From NCBI GenBank assembly GCA_004352715.1, contig SCFE01000098.1:1138460-1202459 (forward strand): a stretch of 64,000 nucleotides of DNA. The letters run 5' to 3'. The translations under genes and the position numbers were made by a program. The DNA is from Hofstenia miamia (lineage: Eukaryota > Xenacoelomorpha > Acoela). Each line of letters opens with the position of its first letter. Positions within the stretch are counted from its first letter, which is position 1. The notes below the pieces were generated by a model. That model was not told the origin of the DNA and searched no databases. It was given only the letters and a program-made list of their open reading frames with translations. Positions 37,912 to 52,276 of the stretch are shown here, one piece after another.

Positions 37912-40900
37912 TTTTTTGTTCTCATAAGCACTAAGTCACAGTGAAGCTTAATCAATGAGTAAACATGTTTACATCACTTCTCCCTTAGATTCAGCCTGTA
38001 ATGGTCCATTACGCATACTTTTGGTTAGTGTTATAAAAATCCAGCCAACTTCTCAAAAATATTGCCATTAAAATGTTATTAAAATTCCATGAAAATGATG
38101 AAATTTACATCTAAATTAGTGATGATTTTTACAAAAATTTGACAGGTAATATTTCTGAAACTTCAAAATAAATTCTTACAAAAAATTGCAGACTGAAATC
38201 AATTTTTTTGATATAATTTACATACGATGCACTTTTATTGAGGCTGCCTTTACAGGGTCATAGCATGAAAACTAATAGTGGGAAATTTGAATTCGCGATA
38301 CTATAATTAATCCAATTGGAAAAAATAGTTTGTCAAGTTTGGTGTTCGGATAATTATGCACAGAAATCAGAACAGCCTCCCTTTTTTAAACTTAAACGAT
38401 TCCAAAATATAGAAAGTTTAAAACGTTCCTTAAAAATGAAAAACTTACATAACTGTGCATATAAAGGCATTGCAATAATTATTTTAATCTTCCTACGCTT
38501 CAAATTAAATGCAAACAGCTCTCGTTACACCCAAATGTTCAAACGATTTGCTTTCTACCTACTTGCATGCCATTGCATATGGAATTTCTAACATTTTCTA
38601 AATTGCAATCCGGTTGTGAGAATACCAGCTGGATTATATGCATCGTACGTAGTGACCCAGGAATTGCAGTTTAGCAGTACAATGAATTACAAGATGGTCA
38701 TTCGCAATCAAAAACTAATTTCCCTTAACGATATAAAGTTATTGATTGCATTTGCATTTCAAAGCCAAACCAAGTGCATGACATCAATAAGTAATAACGA
38801 TGTTTCTCCCAATCCTCAACGAAATTAATTTGAAGTCAGTGCACCACTTGAGAAAGATTAGCGGGACGACACCGAGAGACAGACATCCAAAGTAAAGGAA
38901 AATTATATTTCTTCACACGTTTAATTAAACAGTTTAGGCTCTCATTTAATTCAATTTAAAACTTTGTTCTGGTTAGCAACAGGGAGTGAATGTGGCTCTT
39001 GACATAAAATAGCAGATAAGGTAATATTATGGGTTTGGTCGGAATGCCAACATTTCTCATCTGCCAGTAACTTAAATTTAGTACTCAGTATTGTTTTTTT
39101 TAAAACCGAATAGGTTATGACATGGACAGATATAACTGTGTTTAAGGCAATTTGCCAAAGCATAACTATTAAATTCATAATGATTTATGAAGTAGGTTAC
39201 GGTTGACTTCAATATGTGGAATATTATTATAAAAAACACTCTACATATAAAAACAATTCAGTTCCACATATGGACTTCCAAAAGTAAATGTTATTAACTG
39301 CTGCTGCTTAACATTTTCGTTGACCATTACATGTAAACACATGAGAGTAGCTTTCCGTCCAAACTCTACAAATAAATATACCTTCTATAACTAACAAATA
39401 ACCCAATAAGAAATGAATTTTTTGATGATTAAATTTGCGCAGGAATGCGGTGAAATGAAAAGTACTCATTAAACTATATTCAATTAGTAAATTAAAACAA
39501 AATATTTCAATGATATAATAAAATACTGCATGGGCATTTGTCGTCTACAAACCAACTGCAAGCAGGGAACTCAGTATTATGAACTACTCTCCGAAATCGG
39601 TTATAAAATTACAATGGTTATATCAAATGAGAATTATGAATGAGTTGAAATTTCACCACATGTCAACTGTCCCAATGATATTTTAAAAAACATTAGCTTA
39701 AAAATCTATAAATCATAATGAACCATAGTAGAGATCATTGCAGCCTGTCATTGCAAGAATCTAAGGTGGGGGAATAAAATCTCGAATAAATCTATTTTGT
39801 GTATACTTATGAAATCCAAATTCCAATGAAGAAAAAGTGATTTTGGTTTTTATGTTGCAATTGCATCATGTTCACTCCTATACACAGGGTTGTTATAAAT
39901 CACTAAAGAATGCAATACTATAATGAAAGAAAAATAGCACACAACAAAAAGGATTTAATGTTGGGCTCAGAGATCAAGGTAATGTGGGTAATGTTCAGTT
40001 GTTCCTTTTAGCCAATGACATAATCAAGAAGTGGCAAATTCAGCATTGGAGAAATCGTTCAATGCTAGTCTTGTGATATATCTAATAAGATACTGTTTTG
40101 ATATGAGACTTAACACCATTTTGCTGAAATCTTGTTTTCAGCAATATTGCAAATTTATAGTGTATTTAAAGGAGAAAAGCTGAAAACTCCATACAAATTA
40201 ATCCCCTCTTAGACAAAAACATTTGGGTGCGAATTGTGAGTACATTTTAACTTTATCGGAAACTTGTTCCAAACCAAATGGCGCGGTTGCAAGTGTTAAC
40301 AAAATTAACTTATAAAGGTAAAATCATTCAGATACTGGTTATTTAAAAAAATGACTAACAAATTATTGAAATTGAATTGCTTTTCCTCATGAAACCAGTA
40401 AAGTTTGATACTTTACTTAAATCTTTTATAACACTCATGTAATAGAGAGTGTAAAGTTCTACGGGACCAAGATTTTCTTGGTGCATTCCCATTTAGTAGC
40501 ATTGAATTCGGTTTCAGTCCCATGATATTCTCTGGTCCCATTGGTTCCACATCATCACTTTGATTTCGACTAAAATTTGGAAAAATTATGATTCTGAAAT
40601 CCGTGATCTCAGGCTTTTTGGTCTCAGTGAATCCCATGAGACTAGAAGGTCCCACAAAACCCTAGTGAGTGATGCATTGCAAGTGCTGTGGATGCAGTGG
40701 GAGTCGAATTTAGCCTCTTAACATGCTTGTATTTTCTACAGCTGACTAGGAACTAGAGACAACAGAACTGCATTGATGATATTTGGATTAAAATATGCAT
40801 GTCAAAAATCCATAAAGCACTGATTAGAAAGCTATTTCTGTTTACATAGCAAAAATCCATTTTACTCATGTTTACACATCAATTTTGGCTGTGCTAATAT

Positions 40901-41149
40901 GCTGGATATAAAATAAAATTTTAAAATAGACCGGTAAGGCACAATTCAACAGATGATGTATGCGCACCCTACATAATGCATATATGATGTTTACCTGTTG
41001 CATCCTGATTAGTAATTAATGCTGCAAGGTTTCCTGTTATTGTCATCAACCTTAAGCTTCCCGAGGATTTTTAAAAATTGTTCATGATCATATAAAAAAA
41101 TTTAAACGCTATTATCACTATGTTCAAGCTGAAACTACTCGGCTCACAA
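37036..41149. other. GPCR intron sequence right of the satellite
   Basis: AT-rich; a long (TA)n tract at about 37870-37912. Near 40460-40640 the words GGGACC/GGTCCC and CCATGAGACT/CCATGATATT recur in both orientations, suggesting a degenerate transposon, but no clear termini were found. Confidence 0.4.
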
Positions 41150-41505
41150 CCATCGACCTCCGGATTTGCGCGCGGCACACTTCAATGGGTTTCGGATATC
41201 TCTGCAAGAATCAAGAAACACTCAAAATTTCTTTTTTGCTTCCATGAGCTCAAACTATAAATACTTGAACATTAGGTATGAAGTAGAATCTAAATTGTTT
41301 TAAAAAATTCCAAATTTTCAAGGAAAAATTTTTAATCTTTTCATCAACTTCAGTCACAGCAATATGCTTTAATAGAAATTTTCAAGATTGCACTAAAGCA
41401 TGCTCAACAATAGAAATGCCAATGCCATAGGATTTTCAAATTTGCTAATAGGCTTAGAGAAAATGTGGAAAACGGTTCATTCTTCAAATAGGAAGGTTAA
41501 AAGAA
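41150..41505 (-). repeat. Interspersed repeat, family R1, copy 2
   Basis: The inverted, diverged counterpart of 7431-7800. Its complement shows AAACCCATTGAAGTGTGCCG, matching AAACCCATTGAGGCGTGCCG of copy 1, plus the TTCTATTAAAGC/TTGCTGTG core. Class unknown. Confidence 0.6.
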
Positions 41506-44500
41506 AATATTTTTTCATACATTATTCCTTGCATTTATGTAAAAGTATAAGTGTTTTAATTGCAGAACCTTAATTATGATAAAATAGAGGCATATGTTTA
41601 TGAATAAGGGTAAACATTTTAGGAAAAGGAACTTTGTCTACCTTCATCAAAAAAAGTGCAATAAAAATGTTCAAAGAAATGAATTTTAGGAATTTCTGCG
41701 GAAATATGATATATTAGAGTCTTCTTTTAGTTGAGAATGTATTTATGACTTGAAAGTACTAACTAAAAATATGGCAGCTGCGATTTTGCACGCCATTGAC
41801 AAATTAAAAGAATGTGTCGGCCATGCGGAAATGCAAAGGATTTGTTGCATGAAGCAAAAAACAGAAAATTCCTCACTTATGTTATCATTTAAATCTTTGG
41901 TTGACAATGAAAAACGTTTTAAGTCTAAATAAATATCATCGAGACTAGAATTCGAAATAAATCAAAATTTGAGGACTTAAAATCAAGTTTAGACAACTAA
42001 TCATACATACAATTGTTCCGAGATTAGGTCACCTATATTGAAACAGGTTAGAACTAAAACTTACCAATAAAATAGTGTCGAATTCTATTTTTAACTTCGA
42101 TGCAAAAATAACACTGGTTCGTCTACATAATTAGGCAACTTTGTAAGTAATGTGGCTGATGTAATTGCTGTAACCGAAAACAACAATGTTTTATCCTTGT
42201 TATCGATGTTGCAAACAATTTGTGTGCTTCCAACACCTCCCTGATGTGACACCAAATCGGATGGTATATGTAGTTTGTACTAACTTCTGTGTCACATAAA
42301 CTAACGATATAGAGCTTGCATATATTTTATCACAATGGCATAAAAATATTGTTGTATGATCAAATAGCAGACATAGACTATTTTTAACGCCCAATTTACA
42401 AGAAAAATGTAATTTATCTTTAGCAACTCCCAGCGCCATGAAGTTTTATTTATACACACTTAAGTGGATTTTGAATTTAGCCGTGAGATACATCCAATAT
42501 CAACATCAAAGCCTATTTCAACGAGTCCAGGAGGATATTTTGTCAATAACTCGACATCCTTCAAAAACATTAAAGTAATTTGAAATATTGCGGATTTACT
42601 CGCAAATGATGAGTTTAGAGTTACAAACACATCTACATTTTCACTCTCAATGCGGATTTAAATAGCAGTTGATTTGAATAAGAAATGTTAGTTTTCCCAA
42701 GACGAATTTAGGAGAAAAATGTACGAACTAATTAAAATCCGCAAATTTATATAGCATTTAGAAAAGGCCTAAAACTCTATATTTAACACAAACACCCTTT
42801 TGTATCTTTAAAGTTACATACTGTTTTGTTCACGTTTTCAAACATTATATTTCAAGGCTATTAGGAAATTTGAGAATCTGGATATTTGACATTTATGGAA
42901 AAGTGTTAGGACGAAAATTTTTGAAAAAATTATTTCTGTGTTTTACGTGCATGAAAATATAAATTTATTAAATGGAAAGGTCATAGCAGCAACAACTAGC
43001 ATCAACTATTGATATTTTGGTAAATAGACCACCCAAGTTCCGCTCAGACGCGCCGTGTGCTAGAATACGATTCTCTATGCAATCATGCTGCCAAATATTT
43101 TTATTATTCAGTGAGGATTTAAAAATTTTTTATAGAAAGCATCACAAATTTAGAGAATGCATGGATTATTGAGGGATAAGATAATTATAAGTAAAAATGC
43201 ATTCCTAAATTCTTTGTATTAAATGATTCATTCCATATAGACTAGCCTGTAGCATAACAAATTTTTGGGTTTAAAAAATAATTCTCATATCAATGTTGAA
43301 GACGTGTTTAGTGTAATTGACTAAAAGGCACATAGTTATGGTTTTTATAAGCGGTAAATGTGTTATGCAACAGAACATTTACTTGGAATGACCCACATGC
43401 ATATAAACGAGATTTCAAAACTTTTTGCTTAATGAATTAAACTAGCATGAAAAATTGTCAAAGAAAACTTGGCAATTGGTTATTGAAAATAAATTTGAAG
43501 TTTCCCAATATATTGCATTTCTATGTAGGAATATATTTTTCAATGGAATCCTTTGATGTAGTCAGTCGATTAAGTCTAAATTTAGCGAATTTAAATTCTA
43601 AGGAAGATACACATCTGTAAATTGGCAGAAAATTGTTAAACAATTGCTTAATAAGCGATGAAATTGTTTTGTTCGTTCAGAAATGCAATCACCTTGTGAC
43701 CTAATCTAGTAATCTATCACGAGCGTTTGACGAAAATCCATTTGGGCGATGTGATTAACATGATAATTATGTTTTATGGCATAAATTGCACCTAGAATGT
43801 CTGGCATAATTTATATTCGAATTACAGATTAAATTGCTTTTTATTACATGTCTCCAAGTAATTTTCCGAATGCCACATATGAAATAATTTCGTTTTGCAT
43901 CGAAATCTAAATAATCCGTTTATTGGAATCACACATTACTAAATGAAATTTTAATAACAAAAGGCAATGACCGGATGAGGATAATTTGATCATTGAATCA
44001 GTTGGAAAACTATGCCATATTATAATCGGAGTTTCCTATTAAAAGACCAGAGTGTAAGCCATTATTATAAATAAACAAATTGCTTGAATCTCTGGACAGC
44101 AATGAACCAATTCTCAAACATTACAACCATTGGTGCATTTAGGGGCATGGGGAAGTGTCTTCCTCTTCAGGTTTTCAACGTTGATTTCTTAGTTAAAATA
44201 TATTTTATAAGAACCTTAAGGGTCAATATGTTGATGTAATTGACCACTCAACTGGGAAGTCACGGAAACAGAAAATCTTGCATACGCCCTGCCGGTCGAC
44301 TGAATTGAGATCCGGGTGTGCATTTTGGTATATTTGCAATTTCTTACATTATCAGTGATTGTTTTTCAATCAGAAGACATCGCTGAATTTTGTAACTAAA
44401 ATCTACTTGCGATATGACGGGCGTAGAGTCTGATAACAAATACAAATTTTAAGTGATTGTGTTTCTAAACCCAATTCAATTTGTACTCACGATCCTAATT

Positions 44501-44833
44501 CAAGAAAATTGTTCAAACTTTTGACTCAATCCATTTCCATTTTCATTTATAAATATTATTCATTATTCTGTATATGTGAATATGCATTTATACATGTATA
44601 TTAGATTTAAATTACAGCAATAACTAATATAACAACATCAAGAATTAATACAACAATGTAGAAAAAATGTATCAACATGAAACAATATAATGCATGCAAT
44701 TAATAAACTGTTTTCATCTCAATGTTTTACTTGAAATGATGAGTAAATTCAGCTTACTGAAATGGGCTACAAGACAAGAAGAATGAGAACATTTTCGCGT
44801 CTTGCTTTATCACAGATTATGGTAATCAAGACC

Positions 44834-44869
<36 letters not shown>

Positions 44870-46041
44870 TTACTTTTTTAAAATATTAAATTGGTTCAGT
44901 GTTCTACAGCGTCTTTGATTACTGTAAAAGTTGCTAGAATCATCACTAGATTGAATATTTAACTTTCTACGTGAGAGTAGTTCGAGATAAGGTCATACAA
45001 TATGTTGACCGCTCACTATAATGATGTGGCCACATTGTACACACGCATATTAATATTGGTAATACTTGGCACTTACTATTTGAACAGGGATCGCATGGTA
45101 TGCAAGCTGAAACAGTTTATCGTCATTGAAATTTCCCTCTTAATGTTGTTTATCGGACACTGTTGATGATAAAACTGAAGAGCAAATTAGGCATCTATCA
45201 AATTTGCATAGACTTAAAAAGTAAAATATATAGAAAAATCTCGATTACCAGATATCAAAATGAATTGGCGAGGAGTTCATGCAGTAATCAATCTAGTAGG
45301 GTTGGACGGAGCCGACCCCTAACAGTTTTAGTAAAATAAATATGCGTTCATCATTTCAAGGCTTTAATTTGTAAAATACATTGCATATTGTGTAGCTTTA
45401 TATGACAGGTTCTTCAATCATTTAAAGCAATTGTTTCTGGCCTAGCAAAAGCAACACTCTGCCAAAATCAATAGGTGCATTTAGCGAAGTATTTATTGGG
45501 CGTTACAAAATATTGAAATCGATATCGGCAAACAAAAGAAAGACGAATATGTGGTTTACTCAGCAATTACAAAAAAATATCCTTATCACTTTCAAACTGA
45601 AATTTTTTAACACATGTATTATTTCGGTCTCAACAAGAATCTGTGACCGATGGTTGTCCCCTCCCAGCCCATTTAAACATCACTTGCGGCAATTCGAGAT
45701 TAACAGTTGTCACGAGTTTCATTTAAACAAGGCGTTGCAAATGACAGAAATTTCTGCACACTCAATTGAAAGATTTACTGGAAAGTCTAATTATCATTAA
45801 AAGCAACACTGTATTTTAGGTGAAAATTTCTAGGGCTACCAAAAAATGAAAAATACAAAATTGTGATTTATTGATAAAAATACTGGTGGTTAACCCAAAA
45901 ATCATTATTAAAATTTATAAACTTACATATTACACATGCAATAATATTTATGCTGTCAATAAATCCCAGTGTATCCATAATTTTAAAAAGCCTTATTATT
46001 TTAATAGCGGAAGAATTGATGTTGATTTGTAATGAATTTAG

Positions 46042-46167
46042 GTATCGGGAGTATTGTGACTGTGATCGGAAACAGTGTTGTGCTAATAGCATTTCTCACT
46101 GACAAGAAACTTCACAAAACATCCAACTACTATATCATATCGTTAGCAACCGCCGATCTTCTAGTTG
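46042..46167 (+). CDS. Aminergic-type rhodopsin-family GPCR, exon 2 (TM1 to TM2)
   Basis: A 126-base exon between AATTTAG and GTAAGC, phase 1 at both ends. It encodes GIGSIVTVIGNSVVLIAF (TM1 with the class-A G-N motif, Asn 1.50), the first intracellular loop TDKKLHKTSN, and TM2 YYIISLATADLLV with the L-A-x-A-D motif (Asp 2.50). K-x-L-x-K-(T/V)-x-N-Y-(Y/F)-x-x-S-L-A-x-A-D-L is closest to muscarinic acetylcholine and histamine H1/H3-type receptors. The Asn and Asp that form the sodium/activation network are intact, so the fragment looks functional. The next exon (TM3, DRY motif) was not found before 64000 and may lie in the gap or beyond the window. Confidence 0.88.
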
Positions 46168-49100
46168 GTAAGCAACGTATTTTTTTGGGATCTTTGTGAA
46201 CAAAATGTCACACGAAAATAATAGAAGCAAACTTAATCTTAAATACCGTCAAAATTCAATGCAATTTATGGAAATGGAGTAGAAAGTTATATTTTTGTAG
46301 GGAACAAAAGCTGTTTTCTCTAATTCAAATTATTAGGGAGAATAATAGGGTTAATTAATAAAATATATATATATATATATATAATAAGATATAATGTAGG
46401 TCTTTCATTAGTGAAAAAAAACATTATATTTAATTCTAAAATATTTGTGAACAGGAATTTTTTTAGCGGCAATTAATCCACGTTATATGTTGTTTAATAG
46501 AGCAAACATTGAAATAAAAAAAATTAATAATCAACTTTGAATACTAGTTAGATATAGGCCTTTGAAAATAGTCATACTTAATATTCATTAAGAAGTCTAA
46601 ATTTCATCATTGTAAAATGATTGTTTTTAGATTAAGTAAATTGAAAGAAAATGCTTGAAGAAAAGTTAGGAATCAGTTTGAGGAATTTTTTATTGTCGCT
46701 GGAAAAAAATCTTAAATGCTTAAACTAATACCCGAAATCTAAAAACAGCACAAGACGTAGAGGGACCCCTTCGGCGCCGCAAACTCAAGCGTTGTGCATA
46801 GCAAACATCAATAGATTTTGGCGTTCATATCTCACTATATCAAAATTTTATTTTAGGCTTGAAAATAATCATTTGAAAATTTTGAAAAAAAAGTTTGTAC
46901 TTTTACAAGAACAGGCCGTTTAAAGTTAAAAAATACACGAGTATAGCGCAAACAGCTTACATTTTTTATTAAACTTATTTTAGATTATGATGAAAGAAGT
47001 TGTTAAATTTCTCATTGCAAATTGAATTAAGTGTTGGAAAAATGATTGACAATTTATTGTGGCTTTTAACCTTGCATTTCAAATGAATTGCTTTCGCAGC
47101 ATTCTGGGTTAACTTAAATTTTAATTTAAAAGGCATTTTGTGATTGCCAACGTCATAGAACAAGGGACAAATCAATTTGAATTAATACTACAATAGGGAC
47201 ATAAAACTGCACTTATAAAAATCTCGATTGTACTAGCTCCTTTTAGCATTAAGTGGAGGCTACAAATCATTTAAAGGCAGCAAAATTATGATACCCAAGA
47301 ACAATGAGTGTTTTTACATTCATGTACTGTAGTAAAAAAGGTTCTGAGATCTTTTATACATTCATACATGGCGAAACACTACAAAGCGGTGCATCTGTTG
47401 CAGAAAACAAATATTTTAAAATTAATTTTAAAAATCTGATTCTAATACTTTAATGGTGAATTGGAATGGTAGCGACATCAAATCGTGACACACAGGCAGA
47501 ATGCCGAGGCCACAGCAGGTCGATAGCAGAAACCTATTTACTGAAATTATGTTGAACAATATTCAATTATCAAATATGTATCACCAAAAGTACTGACAAT
47601 GTACTGTTAAAATATTTAAACCGTTACGAAAAGAGAAATATGTTACAATAGCATGAATGCAACACTCAGCATATATATATATATATATATAAAAAGTTAT
47701 TTTTACGAACAGTTAAAATTGCTGCCTCAAAAAAATTTCGGTAGGAACTTGTAAGTGGTAACTAAAAATTAGAAGACACTTCATATCCATAAAATATAAT
47801 TCTGTAAAAAGTCATTGGGTGCAGAAAGTTTTTTGAATAAATACCTGAACAGTGAAAGACAAAATAACTAAATAGAGTACAGCTCTGGTTTCTAATTAAA
47901 ATTACATTAAAAAATTTTACTTATTGCAATATTTATATGAGGATTAAAAATGCCAATAATCAATGAGCTGTATTTTTCATTAATTTCCTGAAATTTAAAA
48001 ATGAAATAAAAACTCATTAAACCGTTTGAAAGCTAGAGTAATCATCTAAGTCTTTAGAATCTTGTGATTCAATTGCAAAAATACAAAATTCTGGTAAATA
48101 ATCTCACCGGAAGATAGATAATGAGTGACATTGTGAAAATGAAATTCTCAATTGATAGGAATCCCCAGCGGACAACTCAATTCATAATTTTCGCTTGTAG
48201 GCTCTCCACACCATAACCCAATTTAAGAAAATAATGTATTTGATGAGCTTAATCAAAATTAATTTAATATATATCTAACTTCACACTGCGACATTCTTGT
48301 CCACAAATTAACAACCGCATAAAGTAGTGAAGTAATAATCTAAGTAGATAGAAACAAATTATTCCCAAAGCCAAATCGTAAGAAGGAAGTTTGGATATAC
48401 GTCAAAATATTGATAGAAAAATTAATCTGCAATTCATCATTTATAAAGTTTAGTAAGGGTTTTCCAAAAACTATCAAACACTTCAAATTACTTATCAATT
48501 TGATTTAACAATAAATGGATGTTCAATTAGAAAAATCTTTGGACAAAACATTCTCTGGGGATGACTAGGCGACTTTAATCTAAGTATTCAAATGTGATAG
48601 GGGTGAATTGTTTAAAAAACCTTGGTGCCTTATAACTCTTAGTTAAATCAAAACTATATTCGTGAAAAAGGAAAGTGGTATTCAGAAAAATCTAAAGTTG
48701 TCAAAGACGTAATGAGAATTTGAAATATGTAAAAAGACTTATTTTATGACAAATTTGCAAAATATGTTAAAATACGTTACTTAGCCCAATCTCGGCCGTT
48801 TTTTTTCACTTTTAACACCGACCCACCTCTTTATAAAATTAATTGTATTCATCAGGAAATTGACTGCAATGCCACCCAAAACACTTAAAATGCCTTTAAA
48901 AAAACCACAACAACGCTAATATTTGACAGGGTGGTGGCGAATGATAAACTGAATGCATGGAGAAGGTTATGATCCGATGTTATCATCACCTGACGTAATG
49001 AAGCGAACTTTTGTATTAAGATAGCAAAAAAAACCCTAGTTTTTTAAGAATAATTGTTTAGAAAATAATGAGAGTATAATTTTAACTTTTAGATATTTGT

Positions 49101-50900
49101 CTTGGTAACAATATGTAAGGAAAACAAAAAACTATTAAGATTAAATTTTGTTTCAAATTAGAGATATAACATTATTTCCCCCGGCTAAGTCGAACCACCC
49201 TCTCTACTGCTCCACTTTTAGTCTAGCAAAAGATACCTTTTCTAGGTCCTCCTCCATTTAAAAGCAAATTGCATCATTGTTTTGTTTCAGTGTAGTAACC
49301 TTACAAGAAAATGTTTAAATTTCAATTTTTAACCAATGTTTACAACTTTTTTAACATGCGCCAAATTACGTTTTTAACAAAAAGGAATAAAACATAGAAT
49401 GCTATAGATTTCAATCTAATCAGCAATATTAATTACAGTGCATGTGGAAAGGTTGTTACTGATTTAACGAAATTAAATCAATGAAATACCAAATTAGCCC
49501 AGTGAGTGAATTTCTTACTTTGAAGTCAACTTTGTAACTCCCACTACAAAGATATCTTAATACTTCAATGTTAAGAATAATAGTTTCATGTAGATTTAAA
49601 TGTGTCCTATATACATTACAGGAAAACAGCAAATAATATAGGTGACCCCCACCACTGCGTAAACTAGTTGTGTCTTAGATGTACTACTTTAAAAACAAAG
49701 TGCAAATGCTCTAAAAATTACGCAGAATGTCCATCTGTATTAAACAATCGGAAGATACAACTGCATTAAAATATACTCTTTTCTGAAATCCTTAGTAATT
49801 GTTGATTGACTTTTGTTTTTTCCATGATTTTGAAAAAAATTCTCCAACTTTTAAAAGCTTTCCAACGCCCTCATTCCTTAGCAATTATGCGCAATACTGG
49901 ATCTCAATTGGGCCATCGAAAAATCCATGCAGTGTTGGATTTTAACTCAATAGCGGTTTTCACAGCACTAAAGCTAACTTTTGGGTGGTGTTTTAGGGTT
50001 TTTACATAATACCGGATTTGGACTGTAAATGTAATTATAGAAATCAAGCAGTCGATAAGAAAATCGAATAGTTTAATCTTTCCAAAAGTAAATTAATAAA
50101 TCAAAATTGCAAAAAATGATTTACCCGTGGGATTATCGATTAGGAATTTCGCGATCATATTACCTCCAACTTCAATTATAGAACAAAATAATTAAAACCT
50201 TTGAAAATTAATAAATCCCATAAATAATAAATTGTTTCTTCTAAGAGGAGAGAAGTAAATTACCATTTAATATTATCACTAATGTCCTCTGACAGAAGAT
50301 ACGAAAATTTAGAGGCTCTGAAGTATTAAATTAATAAAACTTTAAACTTCAGCCAGACGATAAATATTGATAAAAACAAGTTTAAATAATATAAGGGGCT
50401 TTGAACAACAAAATTTTGATAATATTAAATACAAGTCCAATTCGCATCGCAAATTTCAACATGATGTTAATTCTTTGACATGTATGATAACAACAACACA
50501 TTAAAAATATTTTAATTTTTTGTGTGGAGAATTGAGTTCAGAATGTTAAATTCGTTACAGTTTTAAATAAACATTGATCCATAAAAAAGCCTAAAGTACA
50601 AAAATAGCTACTTCTGTTTAATGATCTAGGACAAGTCTAATATTTGCGGGTTGGGAATTATTGGAAAGGTATTTGTATGATACTAGAGTAACATCCTATA
50701 AAATGGATTCGGATAATTCTGGTTACTTGTGTTACTAATTGCTAAATATGTAAGCTGAAAATAATTTTCGCAGTGTTATACTACAGGAATATAGTTTGAA
50801 TTTGTAGTCAACCTAGGGTAGTCATTTCGAAATTCCATAGAGAAGGAAAAAAAATTTGCCAACATCAATATCTAACGTAAATTAAACATGATTATTAAGG
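46168..50900. other. GPCR intron 2 (start), no further exon recognised
   Basis: AT-rich sequence with (TA)n runs near 46362-46385 and 47670-47693. I searched for TM3/DRY-like coding sequence on the plus strand and saw none. The ORFs at 46975-47175 and 49806-50009 have no family features. Confidence 0.45.
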
Positions 50901-50915
50901 AGTTGAAATGTAAAA

Positions 50916-50917
<2 letters not shown>

Positions 50918-50995
<78 letters not shown>

Positions 50996-51041
50996 TATAT
51001 ATATGTACATATATAATGTATATAAACAAATAAACATAAAG
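50918..51041. repeat. Long (TA)n microsatellite with a conserved 3' flank
   Basis: A TA tract of about 70 bp followed by TAATATTATATATATATGTAC and a TATATAAACAAATAAACATAAAG tail split over 50987-51041. The same tail follows a second TA tract at 60364-60418, so the microsatellite is probably the end of an interspersed element rather than an isolated expansion. Confidence 0.7.
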
Positions 51042-52276
51042 TAGACGAATTTGTTAATGAGGACCTCATGTGAAGTTATGTACGATACAATTGGACGCTG
51101 GCTTTGGTTTCGTAGAAAATTTTTATCCAATGTCAGAAAACATAGAAAGCGCCAGTATGCATTTCGAAATATTTTTAAAAAATATTGAAGAAACAGAATA
51201 GCTTATACTGCATTTAAATTTTTGGCATTGCTGCACTGAAGTGTTGATGTTGTAATACTTCACTAGTTTCGCTTTAGTTTTCTTTGATATCTGTAGTTAT
51301 TAGTCTGCTTTTAACAATATTTAAAAAACATTCTTTATTAATTTGATGCTGGCATTAGTAAATTCCTGAAATAAAATTGCCAACTAAGTATGATTAAGCG
51401 AAGAACAATATATAAAGATGATATTTTGGAAACAACCATACATGTATACTTCCAGCCGCAAATTGGAAATTTTGGTTTAGAATAGAAAAAATCGGAGATA
51501 ACACCAATTCCTAAATTATTGTAAACCCAAAATATTTTTAAGAATAAAGATATTATAATAAAGCTGCTGTTTTTTTTAGTTTGTAGATACTAAAGCAACT
51601 TTAATTTGAAGAAACACATACACTTTGCTACAAGAATTTATCCCGTTCAACACAAACTAAATAATTTTTTTTTAAATATTATATACCCCATTTCCTATAG
51701 GCAATTTGTTGAAATTACATGGGGTTGATTCAGCATTTCTAATAAATATTTTGCTATGAAACTTTGTGCATTACTAAAAGAATCCATGTCCTACAAAGTG
51801 ATGCCATTAGATAAGTGATGACGCCATCAACACGTTGATGACATCATTATTTTCAATGACAGTTTTAAAAATTCTGGAAATTAATTCAAAACTAATGAAT
51901 GAACAACAGATTTATTATAACATCAAATTTTTTTAGTATACATTAGAAAACTTTAAATGCAGTTTATTGTATATGTGCTTCAAATTTAGTTTGAAAAAGA
52001 ATGTATATATACACATATATACATTGAATATCTAATCCATTTAAACATTCAGACTGGCTTCGATTGGTAAGAATAATCATATTATTAATAGAAATGCAGT
52101 AGATAAATAACTACACTCAATTACACTAAGTGAAAAATATATTGCCTGCACTATGAATAAACAAGATTCGATGTTATATATATATAACAAAAAATTTTAA
52201 TATGACAAGGCTATAATCCATATGATTTTGGGTTGTTAGGTCATAGATTCCCACCAATTGAAAACTAAGTTATAGT

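Larger units (their letters stand above)
22356..46041 (+). other. GPCR intron 1 (about 23.7 kb)
   Basis: Bounded by GTGAGA at 22356 and AATTTAG at 46041, phase 1. It holds a hAT MITE (24024-24353), three single-N duplication junctions, the 129-bp satellite array (33531-37035), several (TA)n runs (about 33396-33413, 37870-37912, 44837-44871) and repeat R1 copy 2 (41150-41505). The many 60-95-residue ORFs inside are AT-rich and unsupported. Stretches around 29195-29460 and 43680-44000 are less AT-biased and non-coding, and might be regulatory. Confidence 0.6.

Noticed and set aside
40413-40655. 80-residue minus-strand ORF
   Set aside because: It lies over a patch of recurring GGGACC/CCATGA words that looks like a degenerate repeat; no family features.
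45513-45800. 95-residue plus-strand ORF just upstream of GPCR exon 2
   Set aside because: No TM or GPCR features, codon use like intron, and it is skipped by the exon 1 to exon 2 phase match.
50872-51069. 65-residue ORF rich in Ile-Tyr
   Set aside because: Translation of a (TA)n microsatellite.
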